Source: Aliidiomarina haloalkalitolerans
GTDB taxonomy: Bacteria; Pseudomonadota; Gammaproteobacteria; Enterobacterales; Alteromonadaceae
Assembly (NCBI RefSeq): GCF_003987315.1
Contig: NZ_PIPI01000001.1
Span: forward strand, 682,001-746,000
Direction of reading: 5' to 3'
DNA length: 64,000 nucleotides
Under the pieces are notes generated by a model. That model had not been told where the DNA came from. It worked only from the letters and a program-made list of their open reading frames with translations, and searched no databases. The position numbers and the translations under genes are program-made. The number at the start of each line of letters is the position of its first letter. Position 1 is the stretch's first letter. Of this stretch, positions 25,746 to 36,512 are shown one piece after another.

Positions 25746-26912
25746 TTACAGTAGCCGGTCGATGGCCTGACTCAAACCCTCGAGACTAAACGGAAACATG
25801 CGTTGGTCCATTAAGTCTGCCATCATCCGAATCGATGGGTAATAGCGCCAGCGCTCCTGCGGTTGGGGGTTGATCCAAACTGCTTTTGGATACTGCCGTA
25901 ACAGGCGCTCCATCCACACCTGCCCTGGCTCTTCATTCCAATGCTCGACGCTGCCGCCGGGGTATGCAATTTCATAGGGGCCCATGGTCGCATCGCCAAC
26001 CAGGATTAGCTTATAGTCACTGCCATAGGTATGCAGCACTTCCTGCAAAGGTATTTGCTCCTGCCAGCGTCTTTGATTGTTTTTCCACACCCCTTCATAC
26101 ACACAGTTGTGAAAATAATAGAACTCGAGGTGTTTAAACTCCGAGCGAACCGCCTGAAATAATTGTTGGCATTCGTAAATGTAATCATCCATCGAGCCAC
26201 CAACATCAAATAGAATAATGACTTTGATAGCGTTGTGTCGCTCCGGTTGCCAACGCAAATCAAGCATACCTTGCTTACCCGTCGCCCGAATGGTTTCGGC
26301 TAAATCAAGCTCCGTTGCCGCTCCTGTCCGAGCAAAACGGCGCAGCTTACGCAACGCCAATTTAATTGTCCGGTTATTCAGTTCTTCGTCGCTGTCGAGA
26401 TCTTTAAATTCGCGTTTATCCCACACTTTGACGGCACGCCGAGCATTGCTGCCGTCCTGCCCAATTCGAATACCTTCAGGGTGATAACCATAAGCGCCAA
26501 ACGGTGAGGTACCGCCGGTGCCAATCCATTTATTCCCACCGGCATGGCGCTTTTGTTGCTCGGCTAAACGCTCACGAAATTGCTTGAGTAATTCATCAAG
26601 TCCACCAAGCGCTTTCAATTTGGCTTTGTCTTCAACGCTTAAGTGGCGTTGCAAAGAGCGCTCAAGCCACTCCTGCGGAATACTCGCGGCAATGTCAACC
26701 TCATTCACACCTTCAAAATATTCAGCAAATGCGCGATCGAAACGATCATACTGGCTTTCATCTTTAACTAACGTCATGCGTGCTAAGACGTAAAAATCTT
26801 CGATGCTGGCAAACACAACTTGCTGCTCAAGCGCTCGCAGCAGGTCCATAAGCTCGGTCAGGCTTACTTTCAGTCCGTGCTCACGTAACTTGAAGAAAAA
26901 TTCAATAAACAT
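25746..26912 (-). CDS. VWA-domain protein partner of MoxR ATPase
   Basis: A 388-residue protein of the CoxE/VWA group. The N-terminal helical region is followed by a charged linker and a von Willebrand A domain beginning VIILFDVGGSMDDY, where the MIDAS motif reads DxGGS rather than the usual DxSxS. The stop is 31 bases from the convergent TlpA gene. Directly upstream, at 37 bases, is the MoxR ATPase. Such pairs act as chaperone-like modules inserting metal or remodelling protein complexes (family knowledge); the client is not evident here. Confidence 0.88.
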   Translation of the reverse strand: MFIEFFFKLREHGLKVSLTELMDLLRALEQQVVFASIEDFYVLARMTLVKDESQYDRFDRAFAEYFEGVNEVDIAASIPQEWLERSLQRHLSVEDKAKLKALGGLDELLKQFRERLAEQQKRHAGGNKWIGTGGTSPFGAYGYHPEGIRIGQDGSNARRAVKVWDKREFKDLDSDEELNNRTIKLALRKLRRFARTGAATELDLAETIRATGKQGMLDLRWQPERHNAIKVIILFDVGGSMDDYIYECQQLFQAVRSEFKHLEFYYFHNCVYEGVWKNNQRRWQEQIPLQEVLHTYGSDYKLILVGDATMGPYEIAYPGGSVEHWNEEPGQVWMERLLRQYPKAVWINPQPQERWRYYPSIRMMADLMDQRMFPFSLEGLSQAIDRLL

Positions 26913-26949
26913 AATTTACCACTTGTTCACGGCGGCGAAGATACCGAGA

Positions 26950-27810
26950 CTATTTCGACTGGCGGCGGCTCATAAATGCGAGCTTTTCGATCAGTTCAAC
27001 GTCTTGCTCGTTCTTCAGCAACGCACCAAACATCGGCATCAGACCGCCGTGGGCTTGATTTGACTGTAGTTGTTCCGGGCCGATGTCCTCAACGAGAAGC
27101 AGCTTTAACCAGTCGAGTAGCTCGGAGGTGCTTGGTTTCTTTTTCAAGTGTGGCACGTCACGCAAGTCGAAAAACACCTCAAGTGCAGCATTCAGCAATT
27201 TCGGCTGCAAATTAGGAAAGTGAACCGACACAATTTGCTTCAATGTTTGTGCGTCAGGAAAACGAATATAGTGAAAGAAACAACGACGCAAGAATGCGTC
27301 CGGTAGCTCTTTTTCATTATTTGAAGTGATAATCACGATAGGACGATGCGTCGCTTTAATCTGCTCCCCAGTCTCGTAAACATAGAACTCCATTTGATCG
27401 AGTTCGTGCAGCAAATCGTTGGGAAATTCGATATCTGCCTTGTCTATTTCGTCGATCAACAGCACAGGTCGCTTGTCGGCAGTAAAGGCCTGCCAAAGCT
27501 TCCCCGGTTTGATGTAGTTGGCAATATCGTGAACCCGTTCACTACCAAGTTGGCTGTCGCGCAATCGTGACACCGCATCATATTCATACAGCCCTTGCTG
27601 TGCTTTAGTCGTTGACTTGATGTGCCAACGCAATAAGTCAGTATCGAGTGCGGCCGCTAACTCTTCGGCAAGTTTCGTTTTCCCGGTACCTGGCTCGCCT
27701 TTAATCAACAAAGGCTTTTCTAATGTCACCGCGGCATTTACCGCAAGTGCGAGTTCGGGAGAAACAATATAACTTTCGGTACTTTGAAATCCTGCTGCTT
27801 GACGAGCCAT
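26950..27810 (-). CDS. MoxR-family AAA+ ATPase
   Basis: A 286-residue AAA+ ATPase. Walker A is GEPGTGKTK, Walker B is LLIDEIDKAD, sensor 1 is ITSNNEKELPDAFLRRC, where the arginine finger also lies. The C-terminal lid domain is short. This is the normal size for the MoxR APE2220/YehL-like branch. It is the first gene of the pair with the VWA protein. ATP-driven remodelling of an unknown client is expected. Confidence 0.9.
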   Translation of the reverse strand: MARQAAGFQSTESYIVSPELALAVNAAVTLEKPLLIKGEPGTGKTKLAEELAAALDTDLLRWHIKSTTKAQQGLYEYDAVSRLRDSQLGSERVHDIANYIKPGKLWQAFTADKRPVLLIDEIDKADIEFPNDLLHELDQMEFYVYETGEQIKATHRPIVIITSNNEKELPDAFLRRCFFHYIRFPDAQTLKQIVSVHFPNLQPKLLNAALEVFFDLRDVPHLKKKPSTSELLDWLKLLLVEDIGPEQLQSNQAHGGLMPMFGALLKNEQDVELIEKLAFMSRRQSK

Positions 27811-27873
27811 GCTACTTCATCCTGTCGACGTTCTAAGGAGCTTTAGTGTGCCACCTAAAATGAACCAAAAATA

Positions 27874-27903
27874 AAGCGCCATGATAACAAAATCATGGCG
27901 CTT
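27874..27903 (-). terminator. Terminator below DUF3185 gene
   Basis: A perfect 12-bp stem, AAGCGCCATGAT at 27874-27885 and ATCATGGCGCTT at 27892-27903, with a six-base loop. Read on the minus strand it is followed by TTATTTTTGG, a usable T-tract, and lies 40 bases after the DUF3185 stop. Confidence 0.85.
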
Positions 27904-27942
27904 ATACAGACTTGCGATTCGCACAAATGCGAGGATTTGGCG

Positions 27943-28146
27943 TTACTTCTTCATTCCAGAAATAAAACCGCCAATACCAACGATAGTTAGTACGGCACCT
28001 ACAATTAAGAACCACATGGCATTATCGGTCGGCTGACCCGTGAACGCTTCCGATACTTGTGATGCGGCAGACTCTTTTTCCTGCCATCCAAAATACAACA
28101 CAATTAAACCTGCGACTAAGATGGCTAACGAAACAAACTTATTCAT
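27943..28146 (-). CDS. DUF3185 small membrane protein
   Basis: A 67-residue protein with two membrane helices (about 5-20 and 44-62) separated by a polar loop KESAASQVSEAFTGQPTDN, matching the DUF3185 family, whose function is unknown. AAGGAG lies nine bases before the ATG. It is monocistronic, with a plausible promoter upstream and a strong terminator downstream, suggesting substantial expression. Confidence 0.85.
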   Translation of the reverse strand: MNKFVSLAILVAGLIVLYFGWQEKESAASQVSEAFTGQPTDNAMWFLIVGAVLTIVGIGGFISGMKK

Positions 28147-28178
28147 TCAACATTACTCCTTGTGTACACACATAGTTA

Positions 28179-28207
28179 CTTATGCTTTTTCTAGGTATGT
28201 TGTTTAA
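28179..28207 (-). promoter_or_regulatory. Candidate sigma-70 promoter for DUF3185
   Basis: On the minus strand TTAAAC (28202-28207) and CATAAG (28179-28184) are separated by 17 bases, giving a -35/-10 pair about 35 bases upstream of the start codon. Each element matches the consensus at four of six positions. A perfect palindrome TGTGTACACA at 28161-28170 lies just downstream and could be an operator. Confidence 0.4.
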
Positions 28208-28232
28208 CGTATGTTTTATAGCGAAACTACAT

Positions 28233-28246
28233 GACTAAATTTAGTC
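28233..28246. repeat. 14-bp perfect palindrome
   Basis: GACTAAATTTAGTC is a perfect palindrome upstream of the DUF3185 promoter. The first 12 bases recur at 23998-24009, immediately before the persulfide-dioxygenase-like gene. It may be a shared operator; nothing else supports this. Confidence 0.4.
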
Positions 28247-28325
28247 GATGATCCGCAGATGTCCAGAAACTAAATGCAATATTCTCCTAATTTACAACAT
28301 TTTAGCGTTATATAAGGGAGAACAC

Positions 28326-29396
28326 TCAGTCCTCCCAGCGTTGTACTTTCTGGCGTATCTCGCCGCTTTCAATCCAATCTTGTAATTGCTCTGCAAGCCG
28401 GTATCCTGCGTCCGTTGCTTGCTGCCAAAACTTCTGACGGCTGGCCACGTCAAGGTTGGCAAAATCGTGGCGGTCTGGAATTTTTTGATAGGGTAATGCA
28501 TCGATAAATTCTTGAGTCGGCATGATCAGTACGGCATTTGGCCACTGCTCAGCGCGAGTTCGACGCTTTTTTAGGCCCTTATCAAACCAGCCTGGAATTA
28601 TCTCACGTTGAAAATGTGGATACAGGATTAAGCCGTCACGTGCTCCAAGAGGAAGGTCGAAATGGTAGTCAGTGACACCACCGTCACGATAAATGCCTGG
28701 CGGTGCGCCAGGAATATCCTTCACTCCCGCCAAAACCATCGGAATGGAGCCACTCGCTAACAGCGCTTCTCGAAAGTTATCTTGGGTTAAAGTCACATGT
28801 TGCGTAGGTAAATCATTCCAGTCAGAACCCAAAGGTGGCTGAGCCGAGGGATGATGAAAAACGACACGCTCAAAACTACTTGCTAATGTCCGTCGCGAAA
28901 TTGCGTTCAGCGCTGCAGCCTTGAGTAGACCAATACTTTGACCTAGGCGACTCTCAGACGCCGACAAGCCTTTACTGCGCACCACAATCATGTGATGGCG
29001 GAAGGTCTGTTGGTTGAGAATTTCTGTAATCGCCTCGTTTGGCACGTACTCGTGCAGCAACTCGATCGCTTTGTCGGTGATTTCCCGCACATCAGGCTTG
29101 TCACTATAGACAGTTGCTCGATATAAACGACTAAACAACGCACTTGCTTCGGCCGCATTGCTTCGCCCTAAGCTTGCGAAACGCCAAGCCCCCGCAGACG
29201 TGCCCAGAAGTTCAAGCGGCGCCTGCCGTTGGCTAAAAAAGTCACCAAAGAAATAGTTATCTAGGCCTTGCAAAATGAACCATTTGGGACCACCAGAGGC
29301 ACCGAGCAGCAGCGAGATATCGTCTTGTCGTAAACCATGCTCTTGAATCTGTGCAAAGGCACGCTGACCTGCTTTGACTTCAACCCAATTTGTCAT
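28326..29396 (-). CDS. Patatin-like phospholipase
   Basis: A 356-residue patatin-fold hydrolase. The oxyanion-hole glycine stretch is [10 protein letters not shown], the nucleophile elbow is LGTSAGAWR (G-x-S-x-G), and the catalytic Asp lies in the DGG motif [10 protein letters not shown]. No signal peptide, so probably cytosolic or membrane-associated. Expected activity is phospholipid or lipid ester hydrolysis by a Ser-Asp dyad. It is divergent from xthA with a gap of about 150 bases. Confidence 0.88.
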   Translation of the reverse strand: MTNWVEVKAGQRAFAQIQEHGLRQDDISLLLGASGGPKWFILQGLDNYFFGDFFSQRQAPLELLGTSAGAWRFASLGRSNAAEASALFSRLYRATVYSDKPDVREITDKAIELLHEYVPNEAITEILNQQTFRHHMIVVRSKGLSASESRLGQSIGLLKAAALNAISRRTLASSFERVVFHHPSAQPPLGSDWNDLPTQHVTLTQDNFREALLASGSIPMVLAGVKDIPGAPPGIYRDGGVTDYHFDLPLGARDGLILYPHFQREIIPGWFDKGLKKRRTRAEQWPNAVLIMPTQEFIDALPYQKIPDRHDFANLDVASRQKFWQQATDAGYRLAEQLQDWIESGEIRQKVQRWED

Positions 29397-29549
29397 TATC
29401 CAACCTTACTCATTCTTATTATGCATGGCCGCCAGTATACTTCTGACAAGCCTGAATTACACCCCAAAATCCGTGAGCTGCATATTCCTGCGAGCAGTGG
29501 TATCCTTAGCTCACGCTTTTTCTTTCATGCCAATAAAAAGAATCGTTTT

Positions 29550-30359
29550 ATGAAATTTATTAGTTTTAATATTAATGGTTTACGTGCTCGCCTTCATCAG
29601 TTGCAAGCACTCATCGATAAGCACCAACCGGACGTTATTGGTTTACAAGAAACCAAGGTGCACGACGAAGCATTTCCGCTCGCCGACGTCGAAGCGATGG
29701 GCTATCAAGTCTATTTCTTTGGTCAAAAAGCCCATTACGGCGTTGCCCTCCTCACCAAAGTTCCAACCACCGATGTGACTTATGGTTGGCCTGGCGATGA
29801 TGCCGACGCCCAACGGCGCATGATTATGGCCACTGTCACCTCACCGGCTGGCGAGCAAATCCGGGTTATGAATGGCTACTTCCCGCAAGGTGAGTCACGT
29901 GACCATCCGATTAAGTTTCCAGCAAAAGAAAAGTTTTATCAGGACTTAATGAGCTACCTAGATAGCACACAGTCACCAGACCAGCCTGTCGTTCTCATGG
30001 GTGACATGAACATTTCAACCACCGATCTTGACGTGGGTATTGGCCCCGCAAATGCCAAGCGTTGGTTACAAACCGGTAAGTGTAGCTTTTTACCTGAAGA
30101 ACGTGAATGGATGCAGCGTCTATTAGACTGGGGTTTTATTGACACCTATCGCCAGCTCAAACCGGAGTCCGATCAAGAGTTTAGCTGGTTCGACTATCGT
30201 TCACGCGGTTTTGATGACAACCGAGGCTTACGCATCGATTTGATTTTAGCGACCAAAGAACTCGCTAGTCGCTGTATCGACGCAGGCATCGACTATGAAT
30301 TGCGTGGTATCGACAAGCCTTCAGACCATGCGCCCATTTGGAGCGAGTTTAAGGACTAA
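29550..30359 (+). CDS. xthA: Exodeoxyribonuclease III (XthA)
   Basis: A 269-residue base-excision repair nuclease: AP endonuclease, 3'-5' exonuclease and 3'-phosphatase. Signature motifs are [14 protein letters not shown] at the start, LQETK (catalytic Glu), GDMNIS (Asp/Asn pair) and SDHAPIW (catalytic His) near the end. The start at 29550 matches family length; the longer open frame upstream would add about 70 unrelated residues. Its stop overlaps the stop of the convergent yfbV. Confidence 0.95.
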   Translation: MKFISFNINGLRARLHQLQALIDKHQPDVIGLQETKVHDEAFPLADVEAMGYQVYFFGQKAHYGVALLTKVPTTDVTYGWPGDDADAQRRMIMATVTSPAGEQIRVMNGYFPQGESRDHPIKFPAKEKFYQDLMSYLDSTQSPDQPVVLMGDMNISTTDLDVGIGPANAKRWLQTGKCSFLPEEREWMQRLLDWGFIDTYRQLKPESDQEFSWFDYRSRGFDDNRGLRIDLILATKELASRCIDAGIDYELRGIDKPSDHAPIWSEFKD

Positions 30360-30781
30360 TGTTCTTCTGGTGGTAACACCGATAAAGCTTTCCGTAACAC
30401 TCTGGCCAAATCAATGTACGCCGGTCCTGGTCGATGACCAGGCAGGCGTATATCTTCTCCCGCCTGATTGAGCTTATGTTGCAAGTCTAAAAACCAGCTT
30501 TTCAATGGCGGTGGTAGTACTTTGTAACTGCGCTTTCCGAGCCAATAGTAGCCCTGTAGCGGCAACACCAATAAGAACAATGTGGTCGCGATAATTTGCG
30601 GTAGAAACTCCATGCCTAAATATTGGAACTGCACGTAAAAGTTAGCAACAGCTGCAACGGGTAACAATTTACTTCCTAGTTTCAAAGCGGGAATGAGTCT
30701 TGATTCTGGTAAGTTGCCAACTACCGCATGGTTTGGCCAAACTTTCATGTATTGGTTACCGCGTTTCAATGTTTTGATCAT
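30356..30781 (-). CDS. yfbV: YfbV / DUF412 membrane protein
   Basis: A 141-residue inner-membrane protein with two helices in the middle. It matches the UPF0208/DUF412 family with [10 protein letters not shown] near the start and [25 protein letters not shown] after the second helix, the same order as E. coli YfbV. In E. coli YfbV limits spreading of MatP effects from the Ter macrodomain (family knowledge). Convergent with xthA, with overlapping stops, and upstream of a long AT-rich spacer carrying two DnaA boxes. Confidence 0.88.
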   Translation of the reverse strand: MIKTLKRGNQYMKVWPNHAVVGNLPESRLIPALKLGSKLLPVAAVANFYVQFQYLGMEFLPQIIATTLFLLVLPLQGYYWLGKRSYKVLPPPLKSWFLDLQHKLNQAGEDIRLPGHRPGPAYIDLARVLRKALSVLPPEEH

Positions 30782-30811
30782 CTTTGCTACTTCCTCTCGA
30801 CTACCCTTAAA

Positions 30812-30820
30812 TTATCCACA
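30812..30820 (+). promoter_or_regulatory. DnaA box (perfect)
   Basis: TTATCCACA, identical to the E. coli high-affinity R1 box. It is 31 bases upstream of the yfbV start and 148 bases from a second perfect box in the same orientation. Confidence 0.55.
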
Positions 30821-30959
30821 CATTGCCTAGCTGTTGCTAATATATTCGCAAAAAGAACGCTTTTCGATCAATTTCCAGATGCCTGAACAAATCTCACTCA
30901 ATTATTTTTAAACTTATATAACAATGACTTATCAAGTTGAATTCAGCTAATTAACAAGG

Positions 30960-30968
30960 TTATCCACA
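30960..30968 (+). promoter_or_regulatory. DnaA box (perfect)
   Basis: A second TTATCCACA in the yfbV-yffB spacer, same orientation as the one at 30812. Chance expectation for this exact 9-mer on both strands of the window is about one half, so two in one spacer is notable. Confidence 0.55.
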
Positions 30969-31026
30969 GAAACGGTGGATGAGTTGAATAACATTTTTGA
31001 ATAAACCGTAAACGTCAATACGCCCC

Positions 31027-31056
31027 TTGGGTCAGGTCTGATTTGCAGTGTATACT
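31027..31056 (+). promoter_or_regulatory. Candidate promoter of yffB-dapE
   Basis: TTGGGT (31027-31032) and TATACT (31051-31056) are separated by 18 bases. The -10 element sits inside a symmetrical motif (TTGCAGT / ACTGCAA, 31043-31060), so a repressor bound there would block it. The start codon follows after 44 bases. Confidence 0.45.
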
Positions 31057-31100
31057 GCAAAGGCATTATTTCTTTTTAATTCAAGCAAGAGGAAGCCCTT

Positions 31101-32598
<1,498 letters not shown>

Positions 32599-32604
32599 TC
32601 ATTC

Positions 32605-33303
32605 ATGCTAACGCCGCGGTGTACACTGCTACCAGCACAACTTTACGGACTTGATGATAGTCACGTGGCGGCAGTGCGCGGCGCGAGCTCACACCTCATT
32701 CGTTTACAACCTGCTGCAGCGCGGGCATTTTTACGCATGCAAGAAGCCGCGGCGCGAGCTGGACACAACTTGCAAATAGCCAGTGGCTATCGAGATTTTG
32801 CGCGCCAATGCAGTATTTGGTCACGTAAGTGGGCGAACAGCAACCAAAACCAAGATGCTCTTATTGAAATACTGCATTGGTCGGCGTTGCCAGGCACGTC
32901 ACGACATCACTGGGGTACCGATCTCGACGTTTTTGACCCCGACGCTCTCGGTACTGAAAAATTACAGCTCGAGCCATGGGAATACGCAGAGCATGGTCCG
33001 TTTGCCAAACTTAATCAATGGCTTGACGACCACGCCGCCCGGTTTGGTTTTTATCGTTGCTACGCTGACTCAGCAACAAGTGGCGTTGCCATTGAGCCTT
33101 GGCATTTCTCATATGCACCACTGTCGCAAGCGTACCCAGAACAAATTCAACCTCAAGAACTTGCGCAGCGACTTACCGCGGCGCAACTACCAGGCCTGAA
33201 ATTGGTGTTATCTCAGCTTGAGTCAATTGTTGCTAACTACGTGCTGCGCACAACGCCTGCGCCGACGGAAGCATTGGCCGCACGAACGCATGGAGACCAG
33301 TAA
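32605..33303 (+). CDS. M15-family D,D-/L,D-carboxypeptidase-like protein
   Basis: A 232-residue zinc peptidase of the M15/VanY group. The zinc site is SRHHWGTDLDV (S-x-H-x6-D pattern) with the last ligand in EPWHFSY. ASGYRDFARQ precedes, typical of VanY-like enzymes. I see no signal peptide, so either it is cytosolic (peptidoglycan recycling) or exported by another route. It starts six bases after dapE and its stop abuts the DUF2897 start (TAAATG), so all four genes from yffB form one transcript. Confidence 0.85.
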   Translation: MLTPRCTLLPAQLYGLDDSHVAAVRGASSHLIRLQPAAARAFLRMQEAAARAGHNLQIASGYRDFARQCSIWSRKWANSNQNQDALIEILHWSALPGTSRHHWGTDLDVFDPDALGTEKLQLEPWEYAEHGPFAKLNQWLDDHAARFGFYRCYADSATSGVAIEPWHFSYAPLSQAYPEQIQPQELAQRLTAAQLPGLKLVLSQLESIVANYVLRTTPAPTEALAARTHGDQ

Positions 33304-33564
33304 ATGTCACTCGGTGCTTGGATTATTATTGTGTTAGCCCTTGGCATTATTCTTAGCAACATCATGTTGTTGAAAAAAACGGCGAACATGAAAATGCCAA
33401 CCAAGTCGAAGCCTGACGCTGGAAACAATCCACAACAGCAGGATCAATGGCAGAAGGATGATTGGGACAAGGATAACTGGGGTAAGGACGACTGGGATAA
33501 AGAAAATTGGGAAGACGACACTGCACAAAACAGTGACAAAAAGTCCGAAGACAACAAAAAGTAA
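33304..33564 (+). CDS. DUF2897 small membrane protein with W-D-K repeats
   Basis: An 86-residue protein. The N-terminal helix SLGAWIIIVLALGIILSNIMLL is the DUF2897 hallmark; a linker follows, and then a strongly acidic tail with repeated five-residue units around DDWDKDNWGKDDWDKENWEDD. The repeats are encoded by related 15-base units. The tail is cytoplasmic or periplasmic depending on topology. Function unknown. Its stop lies inside the left arm of a strong terminator. Confidence 0.8.
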   Translation: MSLGAWIIIVLALGIILSNIMLLKKTANMKMPTKSKPDAGNNPQQQDQWQKDDWDKDNWGKDDWDKENWEDDTAQNSDKKSEDNKK

Positions 33565-33586
33565 AGGAGGCTATTTAGCCTCCTTT
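33563..33586 (+). terminator. Terminator after yffB-dapE operon
   Basis: A 10-bp perfect stem, AAAGGAGGCT at 33563-33572 and AGCCTCCTTT at 33577-33586, with a four-base loop, then GTTGTT. It overlaps the DUF2897 stop codon and separates this operon from convergent purC. Confidence 0.8.
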
Positions 33587-33640
33587 GTTGTTATAACTTG
33601 TCTTATAACTTGTGTTGTGAAGTGCGCTGGCAGCCAAGAG

Positions 33641-34351
33641 TTATAATGGCACACCCAAACGTTGTGCAACTTCTTCGTAAGCTTCAACGACGCCACCCAA
33701 ACCTTGGCGGAAGCGATCTTTATCCAGTTTGGTTCGGGTTTCTTTGTCCCATAAACGGCAGCCGTCTGGGCTAAATTCATCACCCAACACCACTTCCCCG
33801 TTAAAGACACCGAACTCTAGCTTGTAATCGACTAGCAACATACCAGCATTGGCAAAAAGTGGTTTCAGAACGTCATTCACCGCGAAGGTTAAACGCTTCA
33901 TTTCCGCCATTTGGTCGGCCGTTGCCCAACCAAAAGTAGCAACGTGTGACTCATTCACCATGGGGTCGTGTAATGCGTCATTTTTGAGAAACAACTCAAA
34001 CGTCGGAGGATTGAGTTCAAGCCCCTCTTGAACGCCTAAGCGGCGCACTAATGAGCCCGCAGCAAGGTTGCGTACGACACATTCAACCGGAATCATGTCG
34101 AGCTTTTTAACTAAACATTCATTGTCTGATAGCAGCGCTTCCATCTGCGTTGGAATTCCCGCAGCAGCCAGCTTTTCCATAATGAAGTAGTTAAATTTGT
34201 TGTTCACCATGCCTTTGCGAGCAAGTTGTTCGACTTTCTCGCCGTCAAAAGCAGACGTGTCATCGCGAAACTCTAAAACTAAAAAGTCCGGATTGTCTGT
34301 GGTGAATACAGTTTTTGCCTTACCGCGGTACAGCTCATCACGTTTTTGCAT
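33641..34351 (-). CDS. purC: SAICAR synthase (PurC)
   Basis: A 236-residue enzyme of purine synthesis, joining CAIR and aspartate with ATP. Recognisable segments are YRGKAKTVF near the start, [32 protein letters not shown] and [12 protein letters not shown], matching the short bacterial PurC. It follows bamC after 17 bases. dapA-bamC-purC is the E. coli order. Confidence 0.96.
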   Translation of the reverse strand: MQKRDELYRGKAKTVFTTDNPDFLVLEFRDDTSAFDGEKVEQLARKGMVNNKFNYFIMEKLAAAGIPTQMEALLSDNECLVKKLDMIPVECVVRNLAAGSLVRRLGVQEGLELNPPTFELFLKNDALHDPMVNESHVATFGWATADQMAEMKRLTFAVNDVLKPLFANAGMLLVDYKLEFGVFNGEVVLGDEFSPDGCRLWDKETRTKLDKDRFRQGLGGVVEAYEEVAQRLGVPL

Positions 34352-34368
34352 GGAAGTTTCTCAAGTTC

Positions 34369-35484
34369 CTAGTCATCACTATCCCGGAATGCTCGCGCAA
34401 ACACCGGGAACCAAGCGTCCAGTTGCTCTGCGCTTACTGGCTCGTCATCAATTTGCGCGACGATATAAGTAACGCCGTCACGCTCGTCTACTGTAAATAC
34501 CACTTCGGTGCCACGATCAAGCGGAAGATCACCTTCTTGCGCACGCGACCAGAAGGCTAAGCGACGGAATATGCTCCGTTTGCCACCTGGCTCATAGGAG
34601 GTGTAATAGGTACCTTCACTTTGATTTAAATCATCAATTGCAAAACCAGCGCGTTCGAATACGCCCGGCATTAACGCCCACGCAACGGTAAATGAACTGT
34701 CGATAATAAATGCTGCATTGGCATCAGCGTTTTCACCGCGACGAAGATCGATGCCAAGTTGCGCTGCTTGTAAGCGCTCGCCCTCATAAGAGCGGGCTAA
34801 GCGTTGTGAAACCTGATTTAAGAAACCAACTTCCAGATCACGTTGCAACATCACTGGCACATTTTCGCGACTGACCGCTTGTCCATTGCGTAACCAGCGG
34901 ATATCAGTGGCGGTCACATCAAGCGCCGCACTGCGGCGGTGTGATGCGGCTTGCATTTCTATGCGTAACGCTTGCTCCGAAGAAAAACGAATGCGCTCAC
35001 GACTGAATAATGAAAAGAAACCACCACGACGTTGGCTATATTGCTCAATGCGATAAGGTGCTGTCACGATCAAGCGTTCGCTATCACGCTCAATAATCTG
35101 TGCGCCCGTTTCTGCGACAACCTCTTCAACTGCATCCCAAACCCAGCTTGGCAAGTCAGAAATGCCTTCGACCGCGTCAAAGGCAATACGTGATTCACGT
35201 GTTGCTTCGTCAACGCGACTACCGGGAGCTAATGAAAGAACTTGCGCTGGTGAACGCACGCTCACAGCTTCACCGAGTGAACCGCCACGTTGTTGGTCTG
35301 ATAATGGTGGGATTTGGAACTGGGCTCGTTGTTGCCGAGCTTCTAAGTCATCGGGAAAAGTTAATTGCCCACGATCTTCAACTTCTAAATAATCGAAACC
35401 ACCTTCGGCAAGTTCGCGTTGGGCAGCGCAACCACTCACCAAAACAACTGCGAGACCGATAATCCCTAATTTATTAAACGTCAT
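34369..35484 (-). CDS. bamC: Outer-membrane assembly lipoprotein BamC
   Basis: A 371-residue lipoprotein with signal peptide MTFNKLGIIGLAVVLVSGC (lipobox VSGC, lipid on Cys19). The N-terminal unstructured segment after the cysteine matches the BamD-binding lasso region, followed by two helix-grip domains (about 100-210 and 225-345). The protein is part of the Bam complex that folds outer-membrane beta-barrels. GGAG precedes the start; the gene overlaps the end of dapA by 11 bases. Confidence 0.92.
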   Translation of the reverse strand: MTFNKLGIIGLAVVLVSGCAAQRELAEGGFDYLEVEDRGQLTFPDDLEARQQRAQFQIPPLSDQQRGGSLGEAVSVRSPAQVLSLAPGSRVDEATRESRIAFDAVEGISDLPSWVWDAVEEVVAETGAQIIERDSERLIVTAPYRIEQYSQRRGGFFSLFSRERIRFSSEQALRIEMQAASHRRSAALDVTATDIRWLRNGQAVSRENVPVMLQRDLEVGFLNQVSQRLARSYEGERLQAAQLGIDLRRGENADANAAFIIDSSFTVAWALMPGVFERAGFAIDDLNQSEGTYYTSYEPGGKRSIFRRLAFWSRAQEGDLPLDRGTEVVFTVDERDGVTYIVAQIDDEPVSAEQLDAWFPVFARAFRDSDD

Positions 35485-36373
35485 CCGAACTCCGCTCTGT
35501 TAAATATCCTGCATCTTTGAGTGCTTGTTCGATTACTTTTTCGTTCTCAAGTTCCGGAGGAGTGAGCGGTAATCGATAATTAGCTTGAATCCACCCTAAC
35601 CGAGCCATTGCCCACTTCACCGGAATCGGGTTAGCTTCAATGAATAAGGCCTGATGGAGCGATGCTAGCTTAGCATCAAATTCTTCCGCCGCTTGACGAT
35701 CGCCACGACAGGCGGCGTCAACCATGCGCTTCATGGTTTGTGGCATCAAGTTAGCTGTCACACTAATCACGCCATGACCACCCGCTAGCATAAACTCGCG
35801 CGCTGTTGGATCGTCACCAGACAGCAGCAAAAAGTCATGGCCACACAAACGTTGTAATTCAGCAACTCGCGAAACATCACCAGTCGCTTCTTTAATGCCA
35901 ATAATATTCTGGTTCTGTGCTAGCTCTGCAACGAGTTCTGGTGGCAAATCGCAGCAAGTTCTGCCCGGTACGTTGTAAAGAAACTGTGGGAGGTCGCTCG
36001 CCTCACTCACGTGTTTGTAATGCTCAAGGATACCGCGCCGGCTTGGCTTGTTGTAATACGGAGTGACATTTAAAAAACCGTCGACACCGAGTGGTGCAAT
36101 GCGCTCTGTGAGCTGCACTGCTTCATGGGTTGAGTTTGAACCGTTACCTGCTATGACGCGTATTCGTCCTGCAGCCAGTTCAACGGTAGCACGCACCACG
36201 TCCACATGCTCATCGTGGCTCAGGGTTGGCGATTCGCCTGTGGTTCCTACCGAGACAATTGCGTCGGTTCCATACTGAACATGGAACTCAACTAATTCTG
36301 CGAGGAGTTTATAATCAACATTGCCGTTGCTGGTAAACGGGGTGACAAGCGCCACCATACTGCCGGTTAGCAT
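35474..36373 (-). CDS. dapA: 4-hydroxy-tetrahydrodipicolinate synthase (DapA)
   Basis: A 299-residue TIM-barrel aldolase, condensing pyruvate with aspartate semialdehyde in the lysine pathway. Schiff-base lysine K161 (IIGIKEATGD), Y133 in FLYNVPGR, R138, and T44-T45 of GTTGESPT are at the exact positions of the E. coli enzyme. AGGGAGA precedes the ATG. First gene of dapA-bamC-purC; divergent from bcp. Confidence 0.97.
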   Translation of the reverse strand: MLTGSMVALVTPFTSNGNVDYKLLAELVEFHVQYGTDAIVSVGTTGESPTLSHDEHVDVVRATVELAAGRIRVIAGNGSNSTHEAVQLTERIAPLGVDGFLNVTPYYNKPSRRGILEHYKHVSEASDLPQFLYNVPGRTCCDLPPELVAELAQNQNIIGIKEATGDVSRVAELQRLCGHDFLLLSGDDPTAREFMLAGGHGVISVTANLMPQTMKRMVDAACRGDRQAAEEFDAKLASLHQALFIEANPIPVKWAMARLGWIQANYRLPLTPPELENEKVIEQALKDAGYLTERSSDDV

Positions 36374-36512
36374 AGATTCTCCCTCTTAAAATAAGGGCTC
36401 AATCTTACTTGTGTGGCGGGTTAATGACAAGTGTAGTTCACTGGCTTCTGCATGGATTCTATGCTTTCATGTGCATACGAGGCTTTACAGTTAATGATGA
36501 GGATGTTTATTC

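Larger units (their letters stand above)
30782..31100. other. 319-base AT-rich spacer between yfbV and yffB
   Basis: The spacer contains no open frame I can support. It holds two perfect 9-base DnaA boxes (30812-30820 and 30960-30968), an AT-rich stretch between them, and a promoter for yffB at the right end overlapping a symmetrical element (TTGCAGT, four bases, ACTGCAA at 31043-31060). Confidence 0.6.
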
